The position numbers and the translations under genes were made by a program. Of a stretch of DNA of 28,617 nt, positions 22,447-28,617 are shown piece after piece. Within the stretch, counting starts at the first letter, position 1; each line of letters begins with the position of its first letter. Under the pieces are notes generated by a model. That model was not told the DNA's origin, made no database searches, and saw only the letters and a program-made list of their open reading frames with translations. Origin of the DNA: CAYRVF01 sp964427535 (GTDB taxonomy: Bacteria; Chloroflexota; Ktedonobacteria; Ktedonobacterales; JADMIN01); assembly GCA_964427535.1 (NCBI GenBank), contig CAYRVF010000074.1, forward strand, positions 1-28,617. Reading direction: 5' to 3'.

Positions 22447-22486
22447 CCCTACCAGCGCCGTTGTAGGGGTGAGGCATGCCTCGCCC
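22447..22486. repeat. REP-like double inverted repeat between convergent genes
   Basis: CCCTAC (22447-22452) and GTAGGG (22463-22468) form one hairpin. The adjoining GGGTGAGG-CA-TGCCTCGCCC holds a perfect 12-base palindrome GAGGCATGCCTC (22471-22482), extended by GGGT/GCCC. It lies just after the kinase stop codon and before the convergent RnfD-FNR gene. No T-tract follows on either strand. It may be a dispersed extragenic palindrome; only one copy is visible here. Confidence 0.5.
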
Positions 22487-22560
22487 GCGCCCGCCTTAGA
22501 CACATGGAAATGCGTCTACCGTGGCAGCCGGGAGAAGGGTGTGAGCCGACTGCGTCCGCC

Positions 22561-24096
22561 TTACAGCCCGGCGAAGTAGTCTTTCTTGATCTGGCTGCGG
22601 TGGATGCCCAGCGCGCGCAGCTCATGCTCGCTGGCACGCACCATCTCGGGCGGGCCGGAGAGGTAGTAGAGGCGGTCCTGATAGTCTGGCACGGTCTGCT
22701 GGATCATCTTCGCCGTTACCCGGCCGCGCTCGCCCGTCCATCGGTCGGGGATCGCCGTCTTATCCGTCAGCGTGTAGATCACCTGCACGCCGAGCTTCGT
22801 CTGCGCCTCAGTAAGCACATCGCGGTAGACGATCTCGTCGGGCGAGCGGTTGACGTCAAAGAGCACGATGTCGCGCCGCTGCCGGGTGTCGAGCAGATAC
22901 TTCAGCATGCTACGGAACGGCGTGATGCCGATGCCGCCCGCGATAAACACGAGCTTGCGTTCGCGGTCCTCGGGCAGAGTGAAGTCCCCGGCGACCTGCA
23001 TGCCGACGAGCGGCGTACGCCCATCCAGCGCCTGCATCGCACGCTTGTAGCTGCTGCCCTGGCGAGAGAAGCGCACGCCCAGGCGCAGCTGGTCCTCGGT
23101 CGGCGAGGAGGCCAGCGTGAAATAGCGCCGGTTGCCGCGACTATCGGCGTGCGGGTGGCCGAGAGTGAACTCCATGTACTGGCCGGGAGCGAAGGCCAGC
23201 TTGCGCTCGGGCCGGAACGTGAACTCCAGAATATTTGGCGCCAGCTTTTTCCGCTGCCGCAGCTTGAGCGCGAGCCGCTGCTTCGGGCTGACGGCGTAGG
23301 CGTACACGTTGCCGGCAATCAGCGCCAGCTCAGGCGTGGAGTAGAGCGCGCCCAGGTGGAGCTGCGGCACGAACAGCACGCCCACCAGCGCCGCATAGAT
23401 GCGCCTGTGAAACGCGGTCGTCGGCGAGGTGAGCGGCTCCGTCAGCATAATCGAGGCGAAGAAGAAGAGCGGCGATTCGATGAGCAGCCGCTGCAGCTCA
23501 ACCGGCAGCGACAATCGCAGCACGAGACTGGCGATGCACTCCGTGACCAGCGCCGCCAGCACGAACACGCCAACCATCGTCTCCTGGCGCACTTTGCGCA
23601 CGATCAGGTAGCCGCCGACGATTGTGACGGGCAGCATGCTCGCCGTGCCCACCCACCAGCTCGCGCTGTCGCCCAGTGTGAACGCCGTGATCACCACGGC
23701 GACGGCGGCCGGGTTGAAGATGTGCTTGCTCCACAGGCCCAGGACGTACTTGGAAGCCATCGCCAGAATCGCCGCCCAGCCCAGAAATTGCCAGGAGTTC
23801 GAGGTCTTCGCCGGATCGACGATGAGCGCCAGAATGAGTGCGGTGATGGCGGCGGACTCGACATTGGTGGGCACACGGAAGACCCAGGCGAGCAGTGTAT
23901 TCGCCGCCCAGCACATGATGAGCAGGAAAGCCGTCGAGAGCAGCAGTGCGACCGGCGAGAAGGGCAGCAGCCCCACTGCCGCCAGCACCGCCGCGACACC
24001 GATATACGCCAGCAGCGCGTAGAGCAGCAGCCGGTACATGGTGATTCGGTCGAGCAGGGAGTCAACCGCGCGCAAAGGAGTGGAGAGCGTCGTCAT
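22561..24096 (-). CDS. RnfD/NqrB-like membrane domain fused to an FNR-type reductase
   Basis: Predicted protein of 511 residues. The first half (about 20-265) has about nine to ten membrane helices resembling RnfD/NqrB: N-V-E-S-A-A-I-T-A-L-I-L-A-L-I-V-D-P, K-H-I-F-N-P-A-A-V and M-L-T-E-P-L-T-S-P-T-T. The second half is a cytoplasmic ferredoxin-NADP reductase-like module with an FAD motif (R-R-Y-F-T-L-A-S-S-P), an NAD(P) motif (F-I-A-G-G-I-G-I-T-P-F-R-S) and the C-terminal L-S-G-P-P-E-M-V. There is no [2Fe-2S] domain. It should take electrons from NAD(P)H and pass them into or across the membrane. By eye the membrane half lacks the S-G-A-T flavin-attachment motif known in RnfD. Its ATG overlaps the ApbE stop by four bases, so it is the last gene of a coupled three-gene operon. 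Confidence 0.87.
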   Translation of the reverse strand: MTTLSTPLRAVDSLLDRITMYRLLLYALLAYIGVAAVLAAVGLLPFSPVALLLSTAFLLIMCWAANTLLAWVFRVPTNVESAAITALILALIVDPAKTSNSWQFLGWAAILAMASKYVLGLWSKHIFNPAAVAVVITAFTLGDSASWWVGTASMLPVTIVGGYLIVRKVRQETMVGVFVLAALVTECIASLVLRLSLPVELQRLLIESPLFFFASIMLTEPLTSPTTAFHRRIYAALVGVLFVPQLHLGALYSTPELALIAGNVYAYAVSPKQRLALKLRQRKKLAPNILEFTFRPERKLAFAPGQYMEFTLGHPHADSRGNRRYFTLASSPTEDQLRLGVRFSRQGSSYKRAMQALDGRTPLVGMQVAGDFTLPEDRERKLVFIAGGIGITPFRSMLKYLLDTRQRRDIVLFDVNRSPDEIVYRDVLTEAQTKLGVQVIYTLTDKTAIPDRWTGERGRVTAKMIQQTVPDYQDRLYYLSGPPEMVRASEHELRALGIHRSQIKKDYFAGL

Positions 24097-24839
24097 GCCG
24101 GAATCACGTACCTCTCAAAGCCGCGAGTATAGGTCGCGATGCCTGCCGCGTCAATCATGTACCCCTCGAAGCCACGAAGCTCCTCGACGAAGTGAATGCC
24201 CTTGCGGCCCATCGCGAACGCCGCCGTCGCGAAGCGGTCCGCGTCGCAGACATTCGGCCCGACGATCGTGATGCTCACCACGTCGCGAATCGGGGCGCCT
24301 CGGTCGAACGGGTTGTAGATGTGCTGGCCGCGAATGGCTGTGCCCGAGGTTGCCACGCCACAGTCGGTAAGCGCCAGCACCTTCACGATCTGTCGCCGGT
24401 CGAAGGGATTGCGGATGCCGACCCGCCAGGCCGCGCCGCGATTCGATCCCGCGACCTGCACGTCGCCTCCGGCATCCACGTAGAAGTGCTTGCGGCCTCG
24501 CTCCCGCAGCAGCTCGGCAGCCCGCAGAATGGCCCACCCTTTGACGATGCCTGATGGGTCGCGGTACCCGTCGCGCTGGATGTCGAAATAGCCGCCGGTC
24601 TCGCGCTTCGTCCGTTCGGCCAGCGCCAGCACCGCGGCGAGATCGGCGCTGTAGTCCTCGGGCGCCAGCTCGCCGCGGTTGAGCCGCGACACCTCGCTGG
24701 TCTCCTTGTAGGTGCTGAACCGATCATCCACCGTCTGGAAGTAGGCGAAGACGTCCTCGATATCGGCCTCAGTCGCGGTGTCGTCCTGGACCTGTACGGT
24801 AATCGGCATGCCCATCAGCAGACGTGTATCCTTCAGCAT
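24093..24839 (-). CDS. apbE: ApbE-family FAD:protein FMN transferase
   Basis: Predicted protein of 248 residues. ApbE enzymes use FAD to attach FMN covalently to a Thr/Ser in D-x-x-(S/T)-G-A-T-type motifs. Conserved parts are visible: an M-G-M-P-I-T start strand, D-P-S-G-I-V-K-G-W-A near 94-103, D-A-G-G-D-V-Q near 122-128, A-T-S-G at 163-166, H-I-Y-N-P-F-D, and a metal-site-like D-A-D-R-F-A-T-A-A-F-A-M-G near 199-211. It is shorter than typical ApbE (about 330) and has no signal peptide or lipobox, so it is predicted to act inside the cell. AGGAAG lies about 9 bases before the ATG. It sits between the FMN-bind gene (17-base gap) and the RnfD-FNR gene (4-base overlap), so its substrate is very likely the FMN-bind protein. 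Confidence 0.9.
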   Translation of the reverse strand: MLKDTRLLMGMPITVQVQDDTATEADIEDVFAYFQTVDDRFSTYKETSEVSRLNRGELAPEDYSADLAAVLALAERTKRETGGYFDIQRDGYRDPSGIVKGWAILRAAELLRERGRKHFYVDAGGDVQVAGSNRGAAWRVGIRNPFDRRQIVKVLALTDCGVATSGTAIRGQHIYNPFDRGAPIRDVVSITIVGPNVCDADRFATAAFAMGRKGIHFVEELRGFEGYMIDAAGIATYTRGFERYVIPA

Positions 24840-24856
24840 ATGCGTATCTTCCTGCG

Positions 24857-25345
24857 CTAGGCGTGCGCCTGCGAGAGCGCGTCAGAGAGCGACTGGATGA
24901 ACGCCTGGCTGGAGTCGGTCGCGCCGGTGACGATATCGACCTGCGCGCTCTGCGCCTGAATCGCCTCGCTCGTCAACTGCGGGTCGGCGGCGCTGTTGAT
25001 CTGGATAGAGCGGTCACGCTCATTCGGATACTGCAGGAACTGCACGTCAGTGATCTTGCCGCCCGAGATGATGGCCTTGACCTGAATGTAGCCCCATTGG
25101 GCATCAGCTACGCTGCCTGTGTAGGAGCCATCCTTGTAGGTCGTCGACGATCCGCTCGTCGCCGTGGCCTGACCCGCTGGCGCCGTTGTGGAGGGCGATG
25201 TGGGAGTAGTGCCGCCCGCGGCTCCCGGCGATGAGGACACCGGCGCGAGCGTGGACGACGACGCCCGCGCATGCGTGAGGCTGTAGAAGACGAAGACGCC
25301 GACGATGAGCGCCGCGACGACGACTTTGCGAATCGACTGCTGCAT
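24857..25345 (-). CDS. FMN-binding domain protein, membrane-anchored
   Basis: Predicted protein of 162 residues. An N-terminal membrane helix (about 8-24) anchors it outside the membrane, a low-complexity Thr/Ser/Pro/Ala linker spans about 28-68, and an FMN_bind domain fills 70-160. The start Y-K-D-G-S-Y-T-G, the central W-G-Y-I-Q-V-K-A-I-I-S-G-G-K-I-T-D-V and the attachment motif D-I-V-T-G-A-T-D-S-S (137-146, flavinylated Thr143) are all present. It should carry a covalent FMN added by the adjacent ApbE and shuttle electrons extracytoplasmically. The ATG at 25345 is preferred over a GTG at 25369 because AAAGGA lies between them. It is the first gene of the minus-strand operon; the TTGAACG repeats lie about 150 bases upstream. 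Confidence 0.9.
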   Translation of the reverse strand: MQQSIRKVVVAALIVGVFVFYSLTHARASSSTLAPVSSSPGAAGGTTPTSPSTTAPAGQATATSGSSTTYKDGSYTGSVADAQWGYIQVKAIISGGKITDVQFLQYPNERDRSIQINSAADPQLTSEAIQAQSAQVDIVTGATDSSQAFIQSLSDALSQAHA

Positions 25346-25495
25346 GGGCTGACGGGTCCTTTGATACACAGGTGCGCAAGCATGCCTATACGCACGTCAG
25401 AGACATGTGGCGTGCGCGCGGAATGGAGCGGGAGCTGGGCCGTCGCGAGAGTGTTACCTCGCGGCAACCATACATCCTCACGATAGCAGCGCTAG

Positions 25496-25528
25496 TTGAA
25501 CGTTCGCTGAACGGTCTCTGGGAAATCT
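25496..25528. promoter_or_regulatory. Second block of 11-bp-phased TTGAACG-like repeats
   Basis: TTGAACG (25496-25502), CTGAACG (25507-25513) and the weaker CTGGGAA (25518-25524) are spaced exactly 11 bases apart, as in the block at 20092-20147. On the minus strand a possible -10 box TATCGT (25480-25485) lies 10 bases downstream of the block, toward the FMN-bind/ApbE/RnfD-FNR operon. On the plus strand the YCII-like gene begins about 110 bases away, so that gene could be the target instead or as well. A small hairpin CTGGGA-AATC-TCCCAG overlaps the third unit (25518-25533). Confidence 0.55.
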
Positions 25529-25637
25529 CCCAGATTCGCGCCAAACGGCCACGAATGTCGTGTTTGATGTCACAGTGGGCTCCATCCCGCTCGGTGCGCT
25601 CGCTCAAATAGCATTGCAACAGAGGACCTCCATCGCA

Positions 25638-25965
25638 GTGAACAAGCTATTACGCTGTTCTTCGAGAACGAGGGGAGCACTGGGACGCCACACGTCCCAT
25701 GCGCCAGCAACGCCGGTGGCAGGAGCACGCCGCGTTCATGGATGCACTGGCAGACGAGGGATTCATCGTCTTTGGCGGTCCACTCGGCGACGGCGAAGTG
25801 AAGTTCCTGCACATCGTCGCCGCCGAGAGCGAGCAAGCCATCGAAGACCAGCTCGCGAAAGACCCCTGGACGCCACCGCGGCTCCTGCGCACGGCATCCA
25901 TCGAGCGCTGGGATATTTTGCTTGGGGCGGGAAGAACGCTCCCACCCGGCTCGAAACCAGCGTAA
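25638..25965 (+). pseudogene. YCII-family protein gene with an apparent +1 frameshift near its start
   Basis: The frame from the internal ATG at 25699 encodes 88 residues typical of YCII-like proteins (H-A-A-F-M-D-A-L-A-D-E-G-F, G-G-P-L-G-D-G). Similarity continues upstream in the same frame as Y-Y-A-V-L-R-E-R-G-E-H-W-D-A-T-R-P, the usual first strand of the family, but that frame is closed by a TGA at 25639-25641 with no start in between. A GTG at 25638 with AGAGGA upstream would give V-N-K and then this sequence if one base (C at about 25647) were removed. So the gene is either frameshifted, or the window has a sequence error, or a shortened form is made from 25699. YCII proteins are small dimeric alpha-beta barrels with a possible His/Asp catalytic pair; the function here is unknown. 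Confidence 0.7.
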
Positions 25966-25974
25966 GACGACGAA

Positions 25975-26008
25975 CACGGCCCCAACTCGACAGTGAGTTG
26001 GAACCGTG
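25975..26008. terminator. Probable (bidirectional) terminator hairpin between convergent genes
   Basis: CACGG (25975-25979) pairs with CCGTG (26004-26008), and inside it CCAACTC (25982-25988) pairs with GAGTTGG (25995-26001) around a 6-base loop. It begins 10 bases after the YCII stop and lies 66 bases from the end of the convergent lipoprotein gene. T-richness is weak on both strands (TTCGTCGTCTT on the minus strand), so termination is probable, not certain. Confidence 0.5.
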
Positions 26009-26073
26009 ACGGACGCGACAGGCGCCCGGGCGTTCCGGGCGTCGCGCATGCGCCCCGTTGCCGCGCCGCGAGG

Positions 26074-26817
26074 CTACTGGCCTGCGGAGGTGACGGTGAT
26101 AGAGCGCGCGGTGATGCTGTTGCCGGTCGCGGTGCCCGTCGCGGTAACGGTGTCACCTGCCACCAGATCAGCGGTCGTGCCCGCCGTGGGCGCGAGGATG
26201 ACCGTGCTGGAGGTGATGCCGTAGGTCAACGTCTGTCCCTGCGTGTCAATCAGCTCGACTTGCGAGTTCGACACGGCGCTTATACGTCCACCTTGTCCCG
26301 CGAGTGCGGCTCCGGTGCCGCGCTGCCGCCCCTGGCCGAAGCACGCCGGATTGAAGCGGCTCCCTGGTGTGCGCGTCACACGCGGTTGGCCGCCGTTCTG
26401 GCCCGTCCCGCCGCCGAAGCCCGCGCCGGCCGACTGCACGACGATGCGTTGCGCGATGGTGCCTGTCGCGTCCGCCGAGACCTGCGCCACGTCGCCCACC
26501 TGGATAGCGCTTTGTGTCGCGGGCGCCAGCTTCGTGATGCGCGTGGTGGATGTCACCTGCACCGTCACGGGGGCGCCGCTCTTGGGCGTCACAGTGATCG
26601 TGCCCGGTGTGGCCGAAGCGATGGTGCCGCTGACGAATTTCACGCTCGCCGCCGCGGCCGATGCGGGCGGGCAGGTCGGCGTCGGCGTGGCGGCTGCCGC
26701 TGATGCCGTCGTCGGTGAGCCGCCCGACGAGCCGCAGCCGGCGAGCGCGAGGCAGAGCAGAGCGGGCGCCAGCGCGCCTGCCGAGAGTCCAAACAAACGA
26801 TGCGATACGCTTCGCAT
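26074..26817 (-). CDS. Lipoprotein with two DUF5666-like beta domains
   Basis: Predicted protein of 247 residues. The signal peptide ends in a lipobox L-A-L-A-G-C with Cys28 as the lipidated residue, then a Ser/Ala/Thr-rich linker. Two similar beta-strand modules follow: about 58-125 (F-V-S-G-T-I-A-S-A-T-P-G-T-I-T-V-T) and about 172-245 (G-R-I-S-A-V-S-N-S-Q-V-E-L-I-D). They are joined by a Gly/Gln-rich stretch. This is the pattern of DUF5666 (OB-like) surface proteins, whose role is unknown; related proteins often sit next to MacB-type transporters. GAGGACC lies shortly before the ATG. It is 66 bases downstream of the ABC permease on the same strand and is probably in the same operon. Confidence 0.78.
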   Translation of the reverse strand: MRSVSHRLFGLSAGALAPALLCLALAGCGSSGGSPTTASAAAATPTPTCPPASAAAASVKFVSGTIASATPGTITVTPKSGAPVTVQVTSTTRITKLAPATQSAIQVGDVAQVSADATGTIAQRIVVQSAGAGFGGGTGQNGGQPRVTRTPGSRFNPACFGQGRQRGTGAALAGQGGRISAVSNSQVELIDTQGQTLTYGITSSTVILAPTAGTTADLVAGDTVTATGTATGNSITARSITVTSAGQ

Positions 26818-26883
26818 TGAGGGTCCTCATCACTACCCGCACCCATGGGCAGGCACAGTCAAATGCGGTCGCGCCACGAGGCG

Positions 26884-28272
26884 CTATTCGACACGCAGGG
26901 CGACGATCGGATCGAACTGCGACGCGCGCGCGGCCGGATAGAAGCCGAACGCGACGCCCACCAACACACTCACGCCGACGGCGAGCGCGATGGCGACGAA
27001 GCTCAGGACGAACGGGAGCTGGAAGGCGTTGGTCAGCAGATAGCCGCCGAGCAGGCCCAGCGCGATGCCGATCACGCCGCCCACCGCACTCAGCGTCAGA
27101 GCCTCGATCAGGAACTGATTGCGGATATCGCTGCGGCGCGCGCCGACGGCCATACGCACGCCGATCTCGCGGGTGCGCTCCGTCACCGAGACCAGCATGA
27201 TGTTCATGATGCCGATGCCGCCAACCACCAGCGAGATGGCCGCGATACCGATCAGCAGCACAGCCAGCGTCTGCGAGGACTGCTGCGCCGTCTGCACGAA
27301 CTGCGTCGGGCTGCGCACGGTGAAGTCATCGGTGCCACCGGCGGCAATATTGTGCCGCTGCTCCAGCAGAGACGTGATGGCCGTCTGCGCGGAGTTCACG
27401 TTGTCAGTCGAGTCGATCTGCGCCTGAATCTGGCTGACGTAGCTCGAATTGTTCAACCGCTCTTTGGCCGCCGCGAACGGCACGTACACGACGTCATCCT
27501 GATTCGAGAAGCCGGAGGTGCCCTTGGTCTGCAGCACGCCCACGACCTGATAGCTCTGTCCCGAGATGAGGATTGTCTGCCCCAGGGGGTCGGTACCGGT
27601 CGGCGTAAAGAGATTCTGGACGACCGTCTGGCCGAGAACGGCCACCGGCTGGCCGTTCGTCTCGTCCGCGTCGGTAAACCAGGAGCCTTCGCTCATCTGC
27701 CAGTTGCCGATGGACCGGAAGTTGGCGTAGACGCCCTGCACGCGCGTGTTCCAGTTCTGAGCGCCCGCGATGAGCTGCGCGTTGGCGCTCAGAATGGGAC
27801 TGACGTTGGCGACATGGGGCACAGACGTGACCGCGTCGGCGTCGGCCTGGGTGAGCGACTGTACCGTGCCTGCGCCGCCACGCACGCCGCCAGTCGTCGT
27901 CGAGCCAGGGGTGATGGTCAGCACGTTGGTGCCCAGCCCGGCCACACGCGCGTTCAACACGGCACTGGTGCCCTGCGTCAGCGTGACGACGGCGATAACG
28001 GCCGAGACGCCCACGATGACGCCCAGGATGGTGAGCAGCGAGCGCAACCGGTTGGCCCAGAGGGCGTCTAACGCGCTGGGCACGCTGGAGCCGAGCATCA
28101 ACCCGCGCCGTCTGGCTGGCCGCCTGGACCCTGGCCGGGTGGGACGCACCGCATAGCCGCCAGATGTCGTGCCCATCCGCGGTGAGACGGGCCGCGTGCG
28201 CCTGGCGACGTCGGGCGAGGGACGCACCGCGCCCAGACGTGTGCGGGTAGCTGGAGTCTCTGACGGCGTCAT
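26884..28272 (-). CDS. MacB-type ABC transporter permease
   Basis: Predicted membrane protein of 462 residues. After a polar Arg/Pro-rich stretch comes the first membrane helix (A-L-W-A-N-R-L-R-S-L-L-T-I-L-G-V-I-V-G), a large extracytoplasmic MacB_PCD domain (about 85-315) and the FtsX-like C-terminal domain with three helices, containing V-G-G-I-G-I-M-N-I-M-L-V-S-V-T-E-R-T-R-E-I-G and ending Y-P-A-A-R-A-S. This is the mechanotransmission architecture of MacB/LolE-type exporters. The start at 28272 is preferred because GGGAGG lies 7 bases upstream. A GTG at 28323 overlapping the ATPase stop (GTGA) would add 17 residues, and its ribosome site is too close. The N-terminal extension before the first helix (over 50 residues) is longer than usual. 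Substrate unknown. Confidence 0.9.
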   Translation of the reverse strand: MTPSETPATRTRLGAVRPSPDVARRTRPVSPRMGTTSGGYAVRPTRPGSRRPARRRGLMLGSSVPSALDALWANRLRSLLTILGVIVGVSAVIAVVTLTQGTSAVLNARVAGLGTNVLTITPGSTTTGGVRGGAGTVQSLTQADADAVTSVPHVANVSPILSANAQLIAGAQNWNTRVQGVYANFRSIGNWQMSEGSWFTDADETNGQPVAVLGQTVVQNLFTPTGTDPLGQTILISGQSYQVVGVLQTKGTSGFSNQDDVVYVPFAAAKERLNNSSYVSQIQAQIDSTDNVNSAQTAITSLLEQRHNIAAGGTDDFTVRSPTQFVQTAQQSSQTLAVLLIGIAAISLVVGGIGIMNIMLVSVTERTREIGVRMAVGARRSDIRNQFLIEALTLSAVGGVIGIALGLLGGYLLTNAFQLPFVLSFVAIALAVGVSVLVGVAFGFYPAARASQFDPIVALRVE

Positions 28273-28319
28273 GCGAGCGCCTCCCTCGTGCGCGAGGATG
28301 GTGGACGTTCTGTCATGGC

Positions 28320-28616
28320 TCACATCCTTCCCGCAGGCTCGCGTGCTGGCGCGAGGGATCTCAGGTCGTCGGCGCCGAAGCGTCGTGACAGAATGGGCGT
28401 GTCGCTGGCGATTAGGCCGTCGCGCACGGTGATCTGGCGTTCGGCGTAGCAGGCGATGTCGGGCTCGTGCGTGACGAGCACTATCGTCAGCCCTGCCGTA
28501 TTCAGTTCCTGCAGGATCGCCAGAATCTCGATGCTAGTGCGCGTGTCGAGGTTGCCGGTCGGCTCGTCAGCCAGCAGCAGGCGCGGCCCGTTGACCAGCG
28601 CACGTGCGATGGCGAC
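28320..28616 (-). CDS. ABC transporter ATP-binding protein (MacB/LolD-like), C-terminal part
   Basis: The frame runs off the right edge of the window; 98 codons and the stop (TGA at 28320-28322) are visible. It contains the segment after the signature motif (V-A-I-A-R-A-L), the Walker B L-L-L-A-D-E-P-T, the D-loop G-N-L-D-T and the H-loop V-T-H-E. It is the ATPase of the exporter whose permease follows on the same strand, either 47 bases on (start 28272) or overlapping by 4 bases (GTG at 28323). The tail after the H-loop is slightly longer than in LolD and polar. The first half, with Walker A, lies outside the window. Confidence 0.93.
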   Translation of the reverse strand, partial: VAIARALVNGPRLLLADEPTGNLDTRTSIEILAILQELNTAGLTIVLVTHEPDIACYAERQITVRDGLIASDTPILSRRFGADDLRSLAPAREPAGRM

Positions 28617-28617
28617 A

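Noticed and set aside
22504..24132. Long open frame on the plus strand (542 codons)
   Set aside because: Antisense to the RnfD-FNR gene; low-complexity His/Arg/Gln-rich translation, while the other strand has clear domain motifs.
26845..28071. Long open frame on the plus strand (408 codons)
   Set aside because: Antisense to the MacB-type permease; same kind of compositional shadow.

Overview
The window is GC-rich, densely packed chromosomal DNA, most like a Chloroflexota bacterium of the Ktedonobacteria/Thermomicrobia kind. This is inferred from the protein types: a membrane sensor with the R-Y-R-L-F-D-I-D-V-I-I-N-R-A-L-V-Y-G signature, an F420-type luciferase-like enzyme, and a HoxF with a fused HoxE-like domain. 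No rRNA, tRNA, CRISPR array, insertion sequence or phage gene was seen.

Left part (1-5064): the tail of a LURP-one-related protein, a membrane-anchored trypsin-like (HtrA-type) protease without a PDZ domain, a DUF1622 membrane protein on the minus strand, a DHA2-type MFS exporter and a DUF1269 protein. Centre-left (5187-10712): a compact operon for a bidirectional NAD-reducing [NiFe] hydrogenase in the order hoxF (HoxE-HoxF fusion), hoxU, hoxY, hoxH, a maturation endopeptidase (hoxW-like) and a receiver-only response regulator. It is followed by a type-II NADH dehydrogenase-like flavoprotein (11084-12634), so H2 -> NADH -> quinone electron flow is plausible. A second, closely related protease (13009-13920) and a DUF4203 membrane protein follow.

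Middle (14724-20024, minus strand): a PDZ-plus-multi-TM sensor without a kinase domain, then a probable operon (NTF2-like/DUF4440, LLM flavin enzyme, 4-TM protein, RibD/DHFR-like reductase). That operon probably ends at a strong intrinsic terminator near 16574-16615, about 400 nt beyond the last stop codon. A small SHOCT protein lies just upstream.

Right part (20242-28617): an OmpR-type response regulator and histidine kinase pair. Convergent to it is a three-gene minus-strand operon for extracytoplasmic flavin electron transfer: an FMN-binding anchored protein, an ApbE flavin transferase, and an RnfD-like membrane domain fused to a ferredoxin-NADP-reductase-like domain. Then come a YCII-family gene with an apparent frameshift at its start, a DUF5666-like lipoprotein, and a MacB-type ABC exporter permease with the tail of its ATPase.

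The most interesting non-coding signal is a set of 11-bp-phased TTGAACG direct repeats. It occurs twice in the window: between the SHOCT gene and the response regulator gene (20092-20147), and upstream of the FMN-bind/ApbE/RnfD operon (25496-25528). This looks like the operator of the OmpR-family regulator encoded beside it, and would link that two-component system to the flavin electron-transfer operon.
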